Assembly (NCBI RefSeq): GCF_000208865.1
Contig: NC_018393.1
Span: 1,488,001-1,552,000 of the forward strand
DNA from: Neospora caninum Liverpool
Lineage: Eukaryota; Apicomplexa; Conoidasida; Eucoccidiorida; Sarcocystidae
DNA length: 64,000 nucleotides
Direction: 5' to 3'
Shown here piece by piece: positions 11,301 through 24,541 of this stretch. Position numbers and translations under genes: made by a program. Numbering within the stretch: the first letter of the stretch is position 1; each line of letters opens with the position of its first letter. The notes under the pieces are model-generated. The model worked only from the letters and a program-made list of their open reading frames with translations, did no database searches and was not told the DNA's origin.

Positions 11301-14300
11301 GCTGGTCGGGGGGAAAACACTCGATCTGCGACAGAAGCTGTTGCTGCAGGCGGAGGAGACGAAGCTGCTGGAGAAGCGGAGACAGGGAGGAACGGGAAGC
11401 GGCGATCCACGCGGCGCCGTCAGACCCGCGGGCGCGGTCAGCCGACGGAAACGACAGAGACCCGGGCAAGGACGCCTCGCCGAAGGCGGAGACGAAGCCG
11501 CTTGGATCTGCCTCCGCGAGAAGCATCAGTGCGTCTTCGCGACTCCGGTCCAGCGAGAGCACGCACGAAATCAACTCCGCGATCGCCTTCTCTGGCGTCT
11601 CTCTGAGCAGGCGGGGACGGGGGCAGAGCAAGGAGACACAGGAAAAGCGAGAGGGTCGGCGGGCTGACTCGGGAGCGGGAGAGACGGGGGCGCGCCGTCC
11701 CCTCGGAAACGACAGACCGGAGCGAGAAGGAGACAACTGCGCACGGCGAGAAATCGACGCTGACGGGATAGCTGCACGGCGACGCATAGACGGCTTGGAG
11801 GGAAAGGATTCTGGTGTCTGGACGTGGAATGCAAAACGGCCGGCGCCGACGGAAAAACGAGGAAGACGCCGGAAGCGGGTTCGACGCCTGGCGAGCGAGG
11901 CGACATGAGGCAGTGTGAACAGGCGAGAAGGCGTGCGACGGATGGCCACGAAACGTGGAAAGAAGGACGACGAAAACACACCCGCAGCACAGAGGAGAGG
12001 GCGCGGAGTCGCGTCCACCAGATTCAACAGCGCCGAATCGATCGATTTCCAGCGTACCCTTGAATGCCGAGGAGAGTCCACAAGAGGCCAGCTTGTTGCC
12101 GAACAAAGTTTTCGTCTCTTTCTTTCTGGAGAAGCTGCAGAAGCACTAGTTCTTCGTCTCCCTGGCGGTCATTCGCCTCCTTCCCTCGGTCTTCTGGGAC
12201 CGCCTCCGCGTCCACGCTGGCCCCTCCGTAGCCCTTTGCGAGGCCAGCGCCAGTGGCCAGGAGCTCGCGATTCGTCCCCGCGAGACTGTCTTCCGAATAT
12301 AAGACGGCCGCTCGCAAGTGCGCCTCGAGGCATTCCTTCGTGAGTCCGCCGCTGTTCGCCTGGACGCGCAGCCAACTGGCGAAGTACCGCACGCGGTCCT
12401 CGGGGATCTACGCACAACAGACGCAGCTCAAGAGAACCACGGCAGGGTCAGCAGCGGAGATGCATGCGCTTTTTTCACCCAAAGGATGCTGCGTTGAGTC
12501 GTGAAAAAAACGTGGCGGGGACAAGCCGAGCCCGAGAGAGAAGGGACGCGCAATGCGTTGACGCTTGGTACGGCTTCATACCGGCCTGCTCGGTGTGGGT
12601 ACACGATCGCTCCTCTCTCCCCACAGCACTGTCCCCTCAGATCCCCCTTTTTTTCACTCTTCCGCCCTTACCAGGATGAGGTGTTGGAGAATCGCGGGCA
12701 GAAGGTCGGCCATTGTCCAGACGAGAAGCAGGGCCGTTCCTCCGAGAGGCGCGCCGCTCTCTGGCGTGGCCGCCATGGCGAGAGGCGCCAGCACATCTGC
12801 AGCGGCGGCGACAACTTCTGCGTCGAAGAAGGCGCCTGGGATGAGTGCTTTTCCGAATTCCTTGCTGTCGAGTTGGTCGCGGCCCTCGCTCCTGCGTCTG
12901 CGCGGAATCCCGTCCTCGCCGAAGAAGGAGAAACAGCCGCCGAATTCGTCTTCCCAGTTGCCAAACGCGTCGAGGTCCACCACGAGATCGTACAAAGCAG
13001 CGTACACTTCCTGTGGGGCGCATGCGGCGGGCGACTCCGAGGCTAAGGCTGCGACTTCTCGCTCGCGATTTGCGCCTTGGCCGCGGGCCTTCTTCGCGCC
13101 GCGCTCGACCTCGCCTGCGTTTTTCTCCTGCAAGGCCGCACCGGCTCTTAGGTTCAGGCACCGCATACACCCGGACGTCGCGCCTTTGCCTCGCCCCTCG
13201 CCCTTGTCTTTCTTCGCCTTCTCCTTCGCGCCGACCCCCGGCCTCCCGTCCTCGTCGCCGTCTCGGAACTTCCCGCGTCGCGCCGAGGCCCCGCGCCCGC
13301 GGCCAGCCGCGCAGTCGGCCTTGATGTAGGTCGGAGCGAACGCCCAGCGCCGCTGCACGACGGGCAGGGACGTGTGGCCGCGGCTGGTGCCGCGGCCAGC
13401 TGCCTCCGCCGCCGCGCCGTGGAAAAGCGAGAACGGAAGAATGAGCGGCGTGGCCGCCGCGTCCAACAGCAGAGCCACGCCCTTCCCTGGAGACGAAAAG
13501 TGGTCCGTAGTCAGCAGCTCGTCCACCGTCGCAGCCGCCGCCACCATCCCCGCTTCGGGTGTACATACACCCGCCGCCGCGGGGGCGACGGCTGTGTGTA
13601 TCGGCAGACACGCGAACGGAAAGGAGACGGAAGGCAGAAACGGTTTCGGCGCGACAAGAAACGGCCGGAAGAGCGGGACTGCGAAGAGATGGGGAGGCGG
13701 CAAGCCCTGTCGGTCCAGAGACGCGTACGCGGGGGCGGCGCATGCGCCCGAGGAGAAGGAAGCAGCAAAGAAGGAAGAAAATGCAGACGGCATCGAAGCC
13801 GGAGCGCCAGCGCCCGACTGCGTATATCGACACGCAGGCCGTCTCTTCGCGCCTAACACAAGGAACACACAGCCAAAAACACACTGAATAAGAACCGACC
13901 CCCCGGCAACGTCCCCGACTCCACCCTATCTTTCCTTGTCAGGCGATATAAATAAATAGAGATACACCGAGGGAGAGAAGTAGGGCCTACAGAGAGAGAG
14001 ACGGAGAGATGACGAAAGATGGATAGGTAGCTAGACGTAGAGCGAGATCGTAGACAGAGAGGTCGCAGACAGAGAGATCGTAGAGAGATATACACGGATA
14101 CAGTCGAGTACCTGAATGGAAATGCGTTAACGTATAAATGGCGAGGTAGCGATGTGTGTGTGTGTGTGTGTGTGCGTGTGTCTGAACCGAGGACACTACA
14201 GTCGACTTGCGGCAAGGTTCGCCGCGGGTGTGGAGTCCTACTTGGTTGTGTGCCCTCGGAGACATTCCCGTCGGAGGCTGCTCCTCCCCTTCCTTCCGCA

Positions 14301-17300
14301 TGTTCTCCCAAGACGGAAAAACACTTCGACGCCCGCCGTGCGCGCAGCCCTCCCTTCTTCTTGAGGGCCTCTTCTGCCCGCCTCTCCGCCTCTTCTTGCT
14401 TCTCCTTCAGATCGACAATCACTCTGGAGTGGCGGAGCAGCCGGCGAGTCGAACTCAGACTGCCAGCTAACCGCCCCGTCAGCGGCAGAAGAACGGGAAG
14501 CAAAATCTGCGTGGCTCCGCGGCGCTCGAAGCACGTCGCGCAGTGCTGCCGGACCAGACTCCGGGTAAACTGCTGGAGGCGATAGAGCAGAATATTCTGA
14601 GAACGCGAACCACCCAGCGAGACACCAACACACACAGGTGTCTGTGCACCCCAAGCAGGCAGCTACGTGTATATATCTATATGTATATGTAATTATGCAC
14701 ACATAGGAGTGAATATCGCGGCACGCGACGGCACTGGAGGAACTCACTCCGGATTTACAAAGGCGTGTGTGCGCTTCCGTTGCGTGGATCTGTGGACAGG
14801 CTCGCATTTGCTTCTTTCGTCGGCGCTGGCGGTGAAACGCTCAGCGACGTCAAGCGCGAAGCGGCCAGCGACCGCCTTGATGCCTTCGAAAGACGTCCTT
14901 TTATGTTTGCGAAAACGCTGAGGCCGCGCGACTCACCAACCACAGGCAAACGCATCCGACAGTGTTACCCGACGTCCCCCGCTTCCGACAGTGGCGACGC
15001 GATACTCGAGTCGAAAAGGCGCCGTGTGAGGCCCTGCGTGGATCCGCGGCGCTGCCTGTCTCTCACCTCGTATGCCAGGGCGCGTTTGAGCAGGAGGAAA
15101 TGGTGCAGCGCAGCCTCGTCCTCGTGCCGATTCAACAGAGTGGCCATGACCTGAACAGCCTCGTTCGAGAACGGATAGGAGGCAATGACGGCGTAGATCC
15201 GCTTGAAAGGGTGTCCGAGCGCAGGCCGAGGCTTGACGCAGAGAGCGTCGTCCTGTTGCTTCCTCCCTGCTCTGCCGTTGCGTCCCTCCTCGCCGACGTC
15301 GCTGTCTCCTTTCCGTCCCTTGCCAGCCGAAAGCGGACTGTCAGGCTCCCGGGCTCTGAGACCGCCACTCGCTTTGTGGACGTCGCGATCCCCGCGTCTC
15401 CGCTTCTCTCTCACGTCCTCGCGGCTGCGCCCGACGCTCTTTGAAAAGGTGTCGACTTCGAGGGCCGTCTCGGAGGAGTCGCGAAACGCGCCAAAGGGCC
15501 GCGCGCAGTAGGCGTAAGCGAGTCGGTCCCCCGCTCGGTTCTCGGGCCTCTCCTTCTCGTCACTGCCGCCTCGCGCGTCTTTCGGCAACCTTCGCGCCGT
15601 CGGCTGGCCGCGAGCGTCTTCGTCGCCCACTCTCGCCCAACTGTCCTTCTTTCCCCGCCTCCGACTCCTCACCCCCTCGCCCCCCGCCTCCCCTGTCTCC
15701 TCGTCGCCTTCGCGACACCGCTGGCCACCATCGGAGGACGAACACACCGAGCTGTTCCCGTCCTCGCGCAGCGCGGCTTCTCCGTCCCCGCCGGCTGCTC
15801 GCCGGCGACCGCCTTGTCGCCCCGTCCCGGGTGTCCTGGCGGCGTCTCGTCCTGCTGGCGTCCGACTGCTCTTCCCGCCCCGGACTCGGCCTCCGGCGTC
15901 CAGCGCCGCGCCGGCCGCCGGGGCCAGGCGCCCGCACCCGCGCGCCCCCGCAGGCCGCTGCGCCTCTCCTGCAGGCCCTGTCTCCCCACATAAGTCGGGA
16001 AACGCATGCAAAGACCCCAGACGCTGCGGAGACAGCTCGCCCCGTCGGCCGGGCGTTTCGCGAGCGGCGTGGGAGAAAGACCGAACAAGGTTCACTTCGT
16101 ACTCGTCGACAGCCCCCAACGGCAGCGCCTGACTCAGTTCGAGAGGCAGGAGAACGTCGTCAACGAGGAGTGCGTCGGCTGCCGGGCGCCTGTCGGGGTC
16201 TTGTTGAATCATGGCCAAGATCAGCGGCGCGACTTCGTGCGGCACGTACTGCTTGAGGAAGGCTAACGCGTCAAACGGAGCGAGCTCGAAAGTCGGAGGC
16301 TCTGGCGAGGCGGCGCACGCGAACCGCTTCTTCTCCTCTTCCTGGCCCGTCCGCTGCAAGAGCAGAAACTCCCTCTGCTGCCTTCGACGTTGCTGCCGCG
16401 GCCGGAGCGGCGCAGCCAGACGCGCCGAGCTCTGCACCAGACTTCCGACCTCTTCCCCGTCGCGGCGCTTCCTCACAGACGCCGGAGAGAAGCACGGCGG
16501 CGGCGCCTTGACTGGGCGTAGCAGCCGCCGCATTTGTTGCTCGTGGTCAAGCGTCAACTGCCCGAGCACGGACGCGCGCTCCATCGCAGTCGTAAACGGC
16601 GGCGCCCACATCTCAAACAGCACGACTCCCAAGGAGAAGATATCTGCTTTCTGGTCATACCTGTAGCAGACGCGAAACACACACCAACGCACTCACGCGA
16701 CAGCCAAATAAGCAAATGAGCTAGAGAGAAGAAAGACTCAAGTACGTATATATACACAGACATGCATCCTGTATGCGCGTTGAGTCCCGCCGCATGCACG
16801 CATACAGGAGAAGGTATGCAAAATATCGATCTGCGCAGCGATCTCCAGGGACACAGATACACATTTATACATATATACATATATGCATATACACATGTAT
16901 GTATATACAAATACATATATGTAGGCATATTAAATGAAGCTATAAATAAATAAGAGTAGGTGTGAGCGCTTTGTGCCTTACCGGCTGCCTGTGGCCTGCT
17001 CAGGAGCCATGTAGTAGACGGTACCTACACCCGCGGAGAGGCGGAGGGAGGGTGTGTCGCTGGGGTGGGAACCTGGGAACGAGGAGAGAGGCGGGACGAG
17101 GAGACGCGGCAGAGGAAGCGGCAAGGCGAGGCCGGGTTTTCCCGATGGGCACTCGCCCACTTCTTGGGCCGGACAAGAGAACCCCGAGAGTGGCGGCGAC
17201 GAACCAGCTGAGAGGACCGGCGTGTCGACGCTCGTTCGAGAGTGCGACGCGTGGCGCCCCACAGGCTGCCGCGAAGCTGCATGCTTCCCCTTCAACACCG

Positions 17301-20300
17301 TCGTCGTCAATCCGAAATCGCCGATCTAACAAGCGCATGCAACAGGGCACACCCGTGAAGAAACAGTCAGACCGCGCTCGCCAGTAGAAACCATGCCCGA
17401 GTAAGCAGGTGCGCCTTGGACACCCTTTTCCCACGCATGTGCTCGTCACGCTGTATCGCTGCAAACCCCATATATTCACGTATATATATATATATATGGA
17501 TACAGATAGATATAGATAAACCCTCACCTTGACGCAGAGCCTGTCGTGTTCAACCTTGAGGAAGATGTTGCTGGGTTTTAGGTCTCGGTGAATGACGCCA
17601 GAGGAGTGCATGTAAGCGACACCGCCCACGAGGTCGCGTGTGAGCCGCCACTTGAGAGCCTGCAAGCCCATCTCTGCCGCCGTTCGCCGTTCCGCCTCGC
17701 TCTGGCGTGCTTCCTCTTCACTGTCTTCTTCGTCGGCGTCCTCGGCGTCGTCGGCGTCGTTCTCTCGGTCTCGCCTTTCTTCGCCTCCTCCGTTCGCAGC
17801 TTCTCCCGTCCCCGCCGTCTGCGTCGAGCCCTCGCCGCCGCTGCCGGCCCCTGCGACGCAGGACGGCACGAGAGACGAGGAAGAAGAGGAAGAAGAAAAA
17901 GAAGAAAGCGGCGCATCGCCTCGACGCGGCGCTGCGCCGTCCGGTCGCATGCAGGGCGCGGGCGAGTCTGCGCCGCGCCGCACGCCGTCGTCTTTCCGCC
18001 GTCTCCGTTTCGTTTTCCCGAGAGACGGCTGGGGCGGAGGCGGCTGAAGAAGGCCCGAGTCGATCGCTTCCCTTAGCGTTCGCCCGGGGCAGTACTCCAT
18101 AAGGATGAAGAGACATTTTGTCGGCGGGTTCTCTTCGGGGCGAGAGGGCGACTCCGCGGCGCGGCGCGAGGGCGACGCCGCCTCCAGCCACGCGTCGTAG
18201 TACCGAACGATGTGCTGCAGGCAACGCGCGAAATCCGCCGAGACGTTTTTAACGTTTTCGCAGAAAGCGTCGCGCCAAATGCGAAGGCGCACGAGTCACC
18301 GACCAAAACACAGAACTGTGAAGGGGCGAGACGGGCACACCCCCCCACTACACACGCACACGCATGCCTACGCAAATGCACGGAAACGTGGACGAGGAGT
18401 GTATGGAGAGAGGAGACGCAGATATCGCGAGCGTGCAATCTGGAACGGGGCGCAGCGAGTCGCGTACACAACGATTTGACACATGCACACAAAAGTGTCC
18501 CCATACAAACAAAGGCACACAGAGCGAGAGATAAAAGTGCATGTCAACGTGTATATCCCCAGTGCATCATCCATACAGATGCAGCTATTGATTCACAGAC
18601 GTATGGCCACCGGTCCCTGTGCATGGATACATGCATATAGGCGTATCTCCAAAATGAGCGTCCAGTTGAGAAGACCAGGCATCCCCTGTCAGAAACTTTC
18701 TGGGAAACGCAGCACTTTTTTCTTTTCGACGCGTTTTCGCTCGGAAACTGCCTCTCACCTTGTGATTCAGTTTCGCAAGCATCGTCGCCTCCTCCATGTA
18801 CCCCACAGCTGCGTCGTCGTAGCTGTCTTGGCAGGCCCCGGCAGTGACGTCACGCCTTCCGCGCACAAGTCGATCGGTTTCCTGGCGGGCTAGGCCTTCG
18901 CCCTTTCGGCCCAGCAGGCCTTGTGCGGGTGTTCGCACCCCGTCAGGGTCGGCGGGGAGACGCCCCGCGAGAGCCTTCCTCTTCTCCCTGCAGTCGCCTC
19001 GGGCGCGTCTGTCGGCGCCGACCTTGTCGTTGCCTGAGAAGCTCCGCACGAGGACGCGCTCGCCGCGCTTCTCGAACCGGCCCTCGCCGGCGTCGGTTCG
19101 GCCGCGCCCCGTGGAGACGCAAAGGCCGCCGAACCTCTTCTGCCGGCACTCGCCGGGGAAGTCGGCGTGTCGCCGGACTCCCGCCTGACGCAAAGGAATG
19201 CACTTCACCGCGAAAATCCCCCCGCCTTGGCGCTGGCGAACCTGGAGGGGTTAACCGCGAGAGAGAGACAGAACGAGAAGAGAAGCGACGACGAGAGAGA
19301 AAGAAACAACAAGAGAGAGCGCGAAACATAGAAAGGGAAAGGAAGAGAACGAAAGAAGGAGGAACAAGGAGGGGACAGCAAGAGGCAGGAAGAGAACGAA
19401 AGAGAGAAAAAGACGGAAAGAAAGAACGGGAGAAAGAGAGGGAAAGAGACAAACCGAAAGAGAGAAGAACAGGAGGAAGAGACAGAAAGAGCGGCAGGAT
19501 GTGGAGAGGACACGGGAGGCGATAAACGTTCAGGCCAAGGCCAGGAAGCGGTCGAGCGCAGCAAGGCACGCGCGAGCGACGGGCAGTGGCAGAGATTTTG
19601 CGGCAGGGTACGACGAAGAGGCGGCGTAGAGGCGGTGCCGTGGAGCAACGGAGAAGACGGAAGAGAGATGAAACACAACAGAAAGACAAAAGCGGAGGAT
19701 CGTCTTGAGCCAAACAATGCTCTGCGGGTGCGAGTTTGCGGCTCCGCTCTCGGCGCCCTCGCACCTCCGGTCGCACAGGAGGGTTCAAATACGCATTCGC
19801 ATCTCCACACGCTTGAATAAACGTGGACATGCAAAGATGCCCCTAGGGTTTTGGGAGCGAGACATGTGCTGCAGTCAGCTCCGCCGAGATGGCAAGCGCT
19901 ACCTACGTTTCTACATGCATCGACGGCATGCACAGATCTGGCTACGTGTCCGTTCCTACGTAGCGGCTCTGAAGCGAATCCGCTCTTTTCGTCGGCATGT
20001 GCGTGCGAACGGAGACCGCCCCCCGTCAGCCTCGAGGTGCCGGTGAGAGACGCGGACAGCAAGGCATCACTCTCGATCACGGGACGCGTTCCTCGAGACG
20101 CGCAACACAGACTGTTGCACGGCCGCGCTCTCAAACACAGAGAAAAGATGGAAAGAGCACGCGAATTCGCGCGCGCGCACATACACACATACACACACAC
20201 TACGAGTGTAGGAAAGCGCGAATGCAGAGGAACAACTCCCAGAAGCCGTCAAAATATGCACCACCTCGTAATCGGCGCCCCTTCCAAATCACACGCCCAT

Positions 20301-23300
20301 CGTCTCTCATACGCTTAGCTTCCAGTCCCTGGAGAGAACCCGTCTGGAGTCCTTGCGTGTGTCTCCACTCCCGGCTGTGTTCGGTCTCTACGTGTCCCCT
20401 CGGTTTCTCTTCACTCAAGTCTTGTCTGATTTCTTTTTCATGCGAGGGCGGGGGGAGGGCGGGGCTGCCGCGCATCCGGACCACATGCCTTTTCTTTGTT
20501 TCCGTTCTTTCTGGCCGCATGAATTTCCGGGGTGTCCTCACGCTCTTCCCCGGATTCCTAAGCTGCCTTCTCCCCCCGCGGTTCTTGCCAACCGTTCGCC
20601 GCCAGATTCCTGTCTCTTGGCCCGCTTCCCGTTCGGTTCTGGGTCCGCCTCAAGGCATTGCCTTCACAGGTCCCCCACGCCCGCGTCTCCCTCTCTTCTC
20701 CTCCGCTCGCCCTTCCTTTCCACTGTGTGTCTCTCGTCTCCTCCCGCGACTCTCCTTTCTGCTCAGCTGCTTCGCGCGTTGACGCTTACCTTCGCGACGC
20801 TCCCGAAGCCGCCCGAGCCGAGTTGCTGGAGCTCAACGAACTCCGTGTGGTATCGGCTGGCAGTGACTTCCTGGCCCTTCTTCCCCATCTCTGCTCCGCG
20901 GCTGGGCTTCGTCTCCTCTGTGAGGTCTCCGTTGGAACGCGCGCCCGTCGGCGTCTCGTGGGTTCCCACGCTCACAGACGCCGCCTCTCTTAAACTCTTG
21001 TGCGCCGCTGCGTCACCCAGGCTTCGCGGCCTCGGCAGCGCGTCCGCCTCCTCTTGCTGCGCCTTCTCCGAGGGCGCCTTCCCTTCCTTCCTCTCCTTCC
21101 TCTCCTGCCTCTCGCCCTCGGTCCGCGTCGCCTTCGTGTCGCCCCCTTCCTCCTCGCCCTCCTCGCGAATCACCGCGAGCAGTCTACCCGCGCTGCCTCC
21201 CTCTCCTGCGCTGTGCCTCCTGGAGCCGCAGCGGCCGCTCCGCGACTCCGACTCCCGCGATGGGCTTCTTCCTTCCTTTGCAGGCTCCGCGGCGCCTGTC
21301 GCGGCTCCAAAGCGGCAGATGCCACACGACGAAGTCGGCACAGAGGGCGACTGCGACTCAGGGAGGGAAGGAGCTGGCCCTGAAGGAGACGACGCAGCAG
21401 CCAGGCGCTGCGTCTCGGCCCCCCAGGCCTCCGCCCCGCCTCCCGCCTGACTCGCAGCGTCTCCGCCTCGAGGCGCGCGCGAAATGGCATCGCCCACGTC
21501 TCCTCTTTTGGCTTCGAGTGCCTCCGTTCCGAAAGAGTCGAGCGATGCTTCCCCGGAAGCATGGCGGCCTGCCGCACCTCGCCGCTCTCCGCGCTCAGAC
21601 GCCGAGATGCCGCTCACGCCGACACGTGGCGCGTCACGGGTGCCGTTTTCCCCTGCTGCGTTCGACCTCTCGCTGAGGCTCTCAGCGACGTCCTGGAGGC
21701 CGACGAACCCTGCAGGCGGCCCATCGGTGGGGCGAGACAGAGGGCTAGGTGCGCTACTAGCTGTGCCCAAGACACGCAGCGGCTGAAACGGAACAGATCG
21801 GTCGGAAGGCGACACGGCCGGTGCGAACGGACCGTCCGACTCTCCATCGCGACGTTTTGTTTCTCCGTCCGACAAGCGCGAAAAACGCCCCGCAGAGGGA
21901 ACCCTCCCAGCGAGTCGGCCGTCAGCCTGGACCTTCCTGTCTCGCGAGCCGACCTCTCCCGCCTGTTCTCGTGTCGATTCGCTCTCACGTGTCCCTCGCT
22001 CTGCGGCGGTTTCCTGTTCTTCGGCCGTTCCCTTCCACTCGTTTTCTGTCGCAGCGTCGTCGCCGCCGTCGCCGTCCGGAGACTTTCCCGCCCGTTGCCT
22101 CTGCGCCTCGTACCCCTCTCGAGCGCGTGCACTCTCTGCTCGGCTCCTGTCCCGCGTCTCGGTCTGCAGAGTGCATGCGCCGTCAGGCCCAGAGGCCCCT
22201 TCGCGGCTGCGCACAGGCGCGGGCGTCGTGGAGGGAGACGAGCGGACCTCGGCGGGAGGCTCGTCCTCGTGGGGGCTGTGAATCGCTGAACTCGAGGGGC
22301 GAAGACGCCCTGGAGACGAGTCTGGTCTCGCATCTCCGGCTGACAGGACTTCGGCTGTCTCTGCGTGCGGCGGGGGCTGAAACGAGACACGGTGACGACT
22401 CTTCGTCTTCTCTCGGTCTCCCTCGCCTGTGCCGTGAAGGCGCAGATCCTTCTCGCCTGATTGCGCAGGCCGGGAAGGGCCGGCACTGGGCGCCTCCGTC
22501 ACAGATTCCTCAGAATAAAAGTGGAGAAAGTTCTCGACATGGCTGCGGAACAGACGCTGCCTGTACGTCTCCAGCGCCGCGTCTCTCTCTGTTCTCTTCG
22601 GGTTCACGAGACGCTCCTCCACGCCTGCAGCTCCGCGTCTTTCGAGGTGACTCACGAGCAAGGCCTCCACGGCAGCCGCAGTGCGAAGAAGCTTCTCGAT
22701 AGACTCCAGGAACGGCCGAGCTCCACCTGCGTTCAGTGCCTCGCCTTCATCCAACTCTTTTCCCTCTCCCGCCGAGCACCCGCCCCGCTCCGCCTCAGGT
22801 CCGGAGCCCGCATTCTCCCGGTCTCTGCCTGCCGACTTGCGCAAAGAGGCAATCGAAGCGAGAGAAGGCGAAGGCGCCTCCGCACCGAGCGAAATCGCCT
22901 CCTGCGCCTCCAGGCAAAACGACGACGGCAGTCCCCGGATGCATCGCAAGGAGAGATCGATATGCACCGAACTCGAAGAAGACGACCTGACAGAAGCAGC
23001 AGGATACACGAAATCGACAAGACATAGAGATGTGTATATCGTAGATGTATGTGTTTAGGGGACACACTTGCATCTACATAGGTATGTGAGTAGAAGTGCA
23101 TGCACGGGGTCCGCTGGTGTGCGCCCGCAAGCAGCTGCGAGAAAAGAGTGGACAGATTCTCCACGGAAGAAAAAAGGCAGCCTCTGTTGCCCAGGGGACA
23201 GCACAGCAGGCCGGCCTGGCAAAAGATGGCCGAAAAACGGTTATCGTGCGACAAAAAACACGGTAGACGTGCAGGCGAAGGCGCTTTGACGAAGTGAAGG

Positions 23301-24088
23301 ACCAGGAGCGGTTGTGCGGTAGGCGCGAGAAAATAGAGAAGAGACAGCGGGCGTGAAAGAAACCGAAAGACAACTTACGCCTGGTGAGAGGGAGGGAACA
23401 GACGAGCCTCGAACTCGACAGAAGAGACGCCCGGACTGCGCCGTCGCGCTCGGCCTCGTCTGAGTCCAGCTGCGACCTCGACAGTCCCAAGAACCACGCA
23501 CGGCCGCTCTTCTCCCTCTGATTCACCATTCCCCGAAGTTCGAAACTGACCCTCCTCCTCGCCAGCCGTAGAGTCGGAAGCGAAGACGACGTCGGCCGCG
23601 CCGTCGCTCAAAGGCAGAAACGCATCGAGGTTTGTTTCGTCTGGCCACGCCCAGGGGGGAGGCTTTCCTCTTCCGGGAGAGCCGCAGAGATCATAGGTGG
23701 CGAGGGCGGCCAAGGTCGCCGTCTTCTTCTTCTGTTCTTCCTGGAGCAGGCGACGCGCGGACGCCAGTGGGACGCCCCATACCCCAAAAGACGCGGAGGA
23801 CGAGACACGCGAGGAGCAATAAGAAGGGGGCGGAGACGCGCGAGAAGCAGACGGAGACACGCGAGAAGCAGACGGAGACGCCGAAGGAGACACAGCGGGT
23901 GAAGCGACCGAGGAAGCCCACAGAGAGTTCGCAGAGTCAATGAGACGGTGGGCTGTCGAGGAGAGGTATCCAAGGGAGAAAAGAGAAAAGGAAACGCGGG
24001 TACTGACGGGATGAGCCTCGAGGAGCAGAAGAGAGCGAAGGAGGAAAGCGTTCCCTTCTCTGCTCTGCCCGTTGTTTTTTTCTTCCAT
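8399..24088 (-). CDS. GCN2-like eIF2-alpha kinase with HisRS-like region
   Basis: Predicted to phosphorylate eIF2-alpha and lower translation under amino-acid or other stress. Exons (minus): 24088-23379, 22986-20790, 19241-18759, 18214-17528, 17325-16982, 16660-15067, 14917-14759, 14596-14242, 13678-12672, 12407-12058, 11602-9862, 9361-8795, 8467-8399; all phases agree, giving about 3420 residues. Kinase marks: glycine loop LGSGGFGSVAK (about 959-969), AVK lysine (982), LNHKHIVRYYDAWLEA, HRDLKPSN (1339-1346), DFG (1362), APE (1466), then YDQKADIFSLGVVLFEMW. The order LNH..IVRYYDAW is typical of eIF2 kinases. Downstream is a HisRS-like region: CFERRGATQILLPVLLP, a LPFSLF segment, ASGGRYDALLEEVR, and a short last exon DLNSVDEAAAFL. 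About 950 residues precede the kinase and are mostly low complexity; no RWD domain is recognised. The start at 24088 and the 14242/13678 junction are the weakest points. T. gondii has two GCN2-like kinases; I cannot say which this is. Confidence 0.9.
14152..14182. repeat. TG microsatellite
   Basis: A run of TG dinucleotides in the intron following the exon that begins the HisRS-like region of the kinase gene. On the minus strand it reads as CA and creates an artificial Thr/His-rich frame that should not be annotated as coding. Confidence 0.9.
19255..19510. repeat. Long purine (GA-rich) tract in kinase intron
   Basis: About 250 bases of almost pure A and G on the plus strand (GAGAGA, GAAAGA, GGAAGA words) lie just upstream of the exon acceptor at 19242 in the minus-strand kinase gene. 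On the coding strand this is a polypyrimidine stretch, which extends far beyond what a 3' splice site needs. Such tracts can form triplex DNA. Confidence 0.8.
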
Positions 24089-24421
24089 TCCTCAGTCCGG
24101 TGGGAGGATAGAGACTCGGGGGAAAAAGACACAAGACCAGACGAAAACACGCGGCGGAGAAGGTCTCTGCCGACGCAACTGAGGAGAGAACAGTAGAAGA
24201 GCAATGGAGAAACGACCTCTTCTCTAAAAGCTGCGAAAACGAACGCATGCCCCGTTACGAGAGAGGGGCGTCGAGAAACGCCGACTATGGTAGCCGCAGG
24301 CAAAAGAGGGGGGAAGGCGGGGCAAAGGAGAACGAAAGATGGTGCATCTGATAGCGCAGACTTAGTAACACAGGAAAACGTTCCACAATAAAGGGGGAGG
24401 CCGAGCAAGGAAAGCCAAGAC

Positions 24422-24541
24422 CTATTCGTCGATTTTCTTGAGTCGAGCGGCGGGCACCGCGCCCACGGTCACCAGGCACGACGCGCGAATCTCTCCTTTC
24501 CCTCTCTTTGGAATGTCTATGCAGCTGGGTCTGCCCCCCTT
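24422..24541 (-). CDS. Terminal exon of an unassigned minus-strand gene
   Basis: On the minus strand, an acceptor (AACGGCAG) is followed by 39 codons and a TAG. The peptide contains RPSCIDIPKRGKGEIRASC and ends GAVPAARLKKIDE, a composition that looks coding and has no stop in frame for about 24 codons further upstream. It ends only about 330 bases 5' of the proposed kinase start, so it is read as the last exon of a separate gene lying upstream of the kinase. Possible upstream exons with good donors are 25379-25329 (starting at an ATG, MWPQLYGRPRHENDKRM, in phase) and one ending at 25505, but I could not chain the whole gene. I do not recognise the protein. Confidence 0.4.
   Translation of the reverse strand, partial: KGGRPSCIDIPKRGKGEIRASCLVTVGAVPAARLKKIDE

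Noticed and set aside
9806..16256. Several long plus-strand frames of 250-360 residues
   Set aside because: They lie antisense to GCN2-like exons whose kinase and HisRS motifs and phases are clear; high GC makes open antisense frames common.
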